DNA of 64,000 nucleotides from Kuschelorhynchus macadamiae (taxonomy: Eukaryota; Arthropoda; Insecta; Coleoptera; Curculionidae). This document shows positions 62,283-64,000 of the stretch, piece by piece (position 1 is the stretch's first letter; each line of letters opens with the position of its first letter). The translations under genes were made by a program, and so were the position numbers. Location of the stretch: the NCBI GenBank assembly GCA_030620095.1, contig JAUTXW010000945.1, positions 62,001 through 126,000 on the forward strand, in the 5' to 3' direction. Under the pieces are notes generated by a model. The model made no database searches. It saw nothing but the letters and a program-made list of their open reading frames with translations, and was not told the DNA's origin.

Positions 62283-64000
62283 ATGGATGGGTATATAAGA
62301 GATTTCGATTGTTTTGATATTAATACATGTGAAGTCAATAATATTACTGAAGCCAAACTGGCACTTGGATCTACTAAAACAAAAAACAGTTTTCAATATT
62401 TCTCACAAATATTCGCAGTATATATAAAAATTTTTCACTTCTTGAGGCATTGTTGGCGAGTTTAGAACATAGTTATGATATAATAGTGTTAACAGAGACT
62501 TTTCAAATTAAAGACATAAATGCATTTGGCTTAAAAGATTATGTTTGTGTATATAATGATGGTCAAATTAATCAGAATGATGGTGTGCTTGTATTTATTA
62601 AAAATGTATATAAATTTAAATTTAAAATAGTTAAGATTGCCAATATAAATTGTCTAAGAATTGAATTAATAATGTCAGACAAAACTACATCTATAACAGC
62701 TATATATAGACCAAGCCCTACGGATATAAATTTGTTCATTTCTGATCTGCAAATTTACCTAAAGGATATTGCGACAAATGATACGGAAATATTGATAGGG
62801 GATTTAAATATTAATATTTTAGGTAACACTATAGAAACCCAGGACTACCTAAACGTGTTATATGCTGCCGGCTACAAGTCTCTTATAAATCAAATTACTA
62901 GAGTCGAAAGGGATCCTAAAAGTTGTATAGATCACATTTTTTTTAAAAGTGCCTCTATTAGCCAAAAGACACTTAAACCAATCATACTTCATTCTAAAAT
63001 AACCGACCATTATCCTATTATGCTAACATATGAAATATCTAATAAACAAACAAAATTGGCAGAGAGAAAGACATATATTAATTATACAAAGTTTGGAAAA
63101 TCATTGGAGAAACACAATTTTAACAATATTTTCCTCGGAAACGGAAATGTTGACGAAATTACGACTAAGTTGGTAGATACAGTGAGGAAATGTATGGATG
63201 AGAGCATATCAACATATTTACCAAAAACAAAAAGAACACCTTGGATTACGAATGGAATTTTAAAATCAATGAAAATAAGAGATGAGATCTATAAAAAATA
63301 TAAAAGAAGTAAGAGCGAGGCATTATACATAGAATACAAAACCTACTGAAATAAGATCAATAAACTAATTGAGATAACAAAGCAAAGGTATTTTAAAAGT
63401 GTAATTATTAATAATGTAAATAATACTAAAAAGATTTGGCAGACAATAACCAGTTACAATAATTCTAATTATACAAAAAGTTCAATCAAAATTCCAGCTA
63501 TTTTCGATAAAAACAAAACAGTACAATACACAGATTCTCAAACCATCGCTGAATGTTTTAACGAGTACTATGCCTCTGTAGGCGAACGGATGGCTCAGGA
63601 TATTATAAAAAATAATAGAACAGCAAGAAAATACCAAAACATAAAATCAACATATAGAAATTCAATTTATTTATATGAGGCTACAGAAGATGAGATAAGT
63701 AAAATTATCGACTCCCTAAAAAATGATTCTACTCCAGGAATTGATGAAATAACAACAAAAATATTAAAATTGAGTAGTTACAAACTAGTACCTCCAATAA
63801 CCTATCTAATAAACTTGATATTTTTGACTGGAAAATGCCCAAAACATTTTAAAAAGGCAAAAATTAAGCCGATTTACAAAAATGGTGAGATGGACAAAAT
63901 GGAAAATTATAGACCAATAAGCTTAATTTCAAACCTTGCTAAAATTTTCGAAAAGGCCCTTAAAACAAGATTAATGTCATTTTTAAATAATAATAATCTA
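62283..64000 (+). pseudogene. LINE ORF2: AP endonuclease and reverse transcriptase (partial)
   Basis: ATG 62283 (MDGYIRDFDCFDIN) starts the ORF. A frame change near 62403 enters the APE domain: TNIRSIYKNFSLLEALLA, IIVLTETFQ (catalytic Glu), ITAIYRPSPTDI, EILIGDLNINIL (Asp/Asn), SCIDHIFF and ITDHYPIML (Asp-His). One TGA at 63347 interrupts the linker. The same frame then continues with IKKLRDEIYKKYKRSK-type sequence, FNEYYASVGERMA, NDSTPGIDEITTKILK and YRPISLISNLAKIFEKAL (RT motifs 1-2) to the window end. Catalytic endonuclease residues are intact; two lesions make this copy non-functional. Confidence 0.88.

Larger units (their letters stand above)
61415..64000 (+). mobile_element. Two-ORF non-LTR retrotransposon (Jockey-group-like), truncated at 5' end and by window edge
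   Basis: A 5'-truncated ORF1 (61417-62080) is followed by a 200-bp spacer with T-runs and then ORF2 (from 62283), with endonuclease and the start of RT. The RT continues past 64000. Few lesions, so relatively young. Confidence 0.85.

Overview
This is an AT-rich arthropod, most likely insect, genomic window. There is no operon-like packing. It has one spliced host gene with kilobase introns, and the transposon families (mariner, Tc1-like, hAT, P/THAP9, RTE and Jockey-like LINEs, Penelope-like elements) are typical of a beetle-like or other TE-rich insect genome. The species cannot be fixed from sequence alone.

Only one convincing host gene is visible: RRP36, an rRNA-processing (SSU processome) protein, on the minus strand. 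Four coding exons lie at 55260-55041, 52156-51942, 45615-45498 and 41770-41634. They splice in frame with GT-AG junctions to 229 codons. The short N-terminal exon was not found. Its introns are packed with antisense Penelope, Tc1-like and LINE copies and with MITEs.

From left to right: 0.2-14.6 kb holds a Tc1-related MITE, three mariner-like elements, degenerate dispersed repeats, (TA)n tracts, a hAT remnant and a foldback. One mariner (5600-7854) looks intact and has a 56-bp intron in its transposase. 15.3-28 kb has a LINE relic, a hAT pseudogene, a MITE, a RAG1-core-like pseudogene (23.3-25.3 kb), a foldback and a hAT fragment. 28.6-30.7 kb is a chimeric mariner-like element with about 0.54-kb inverted ends. 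33.3-37.6 kb is a P/THAP9-type transposase relic on the minus strand, interrupted by an RTE LINE end. 41.6-55.3 kb is RRP36. 55.7-61.2 kb is a cluster of three Penelope-like elements (PLEs). 61.4-64 kb is a two-ORF LINE running off the right edge.

The most noteworthy signals are: (1) a RAG1-like core with the CxxC...HxxxxH zinc pattern and flanking acidic residues; (2) hammerhead-like hairpin modules in three PLE copies, with differing but still paired stems, plus antisense tRNA-like modules in two of them; (3) repeated end-duplication or palindromic rearrangements of unrelated elements; (4) the intact intron-bearing mariner. All reading was done by eye without database searches, so TE clade names are family-level calls.
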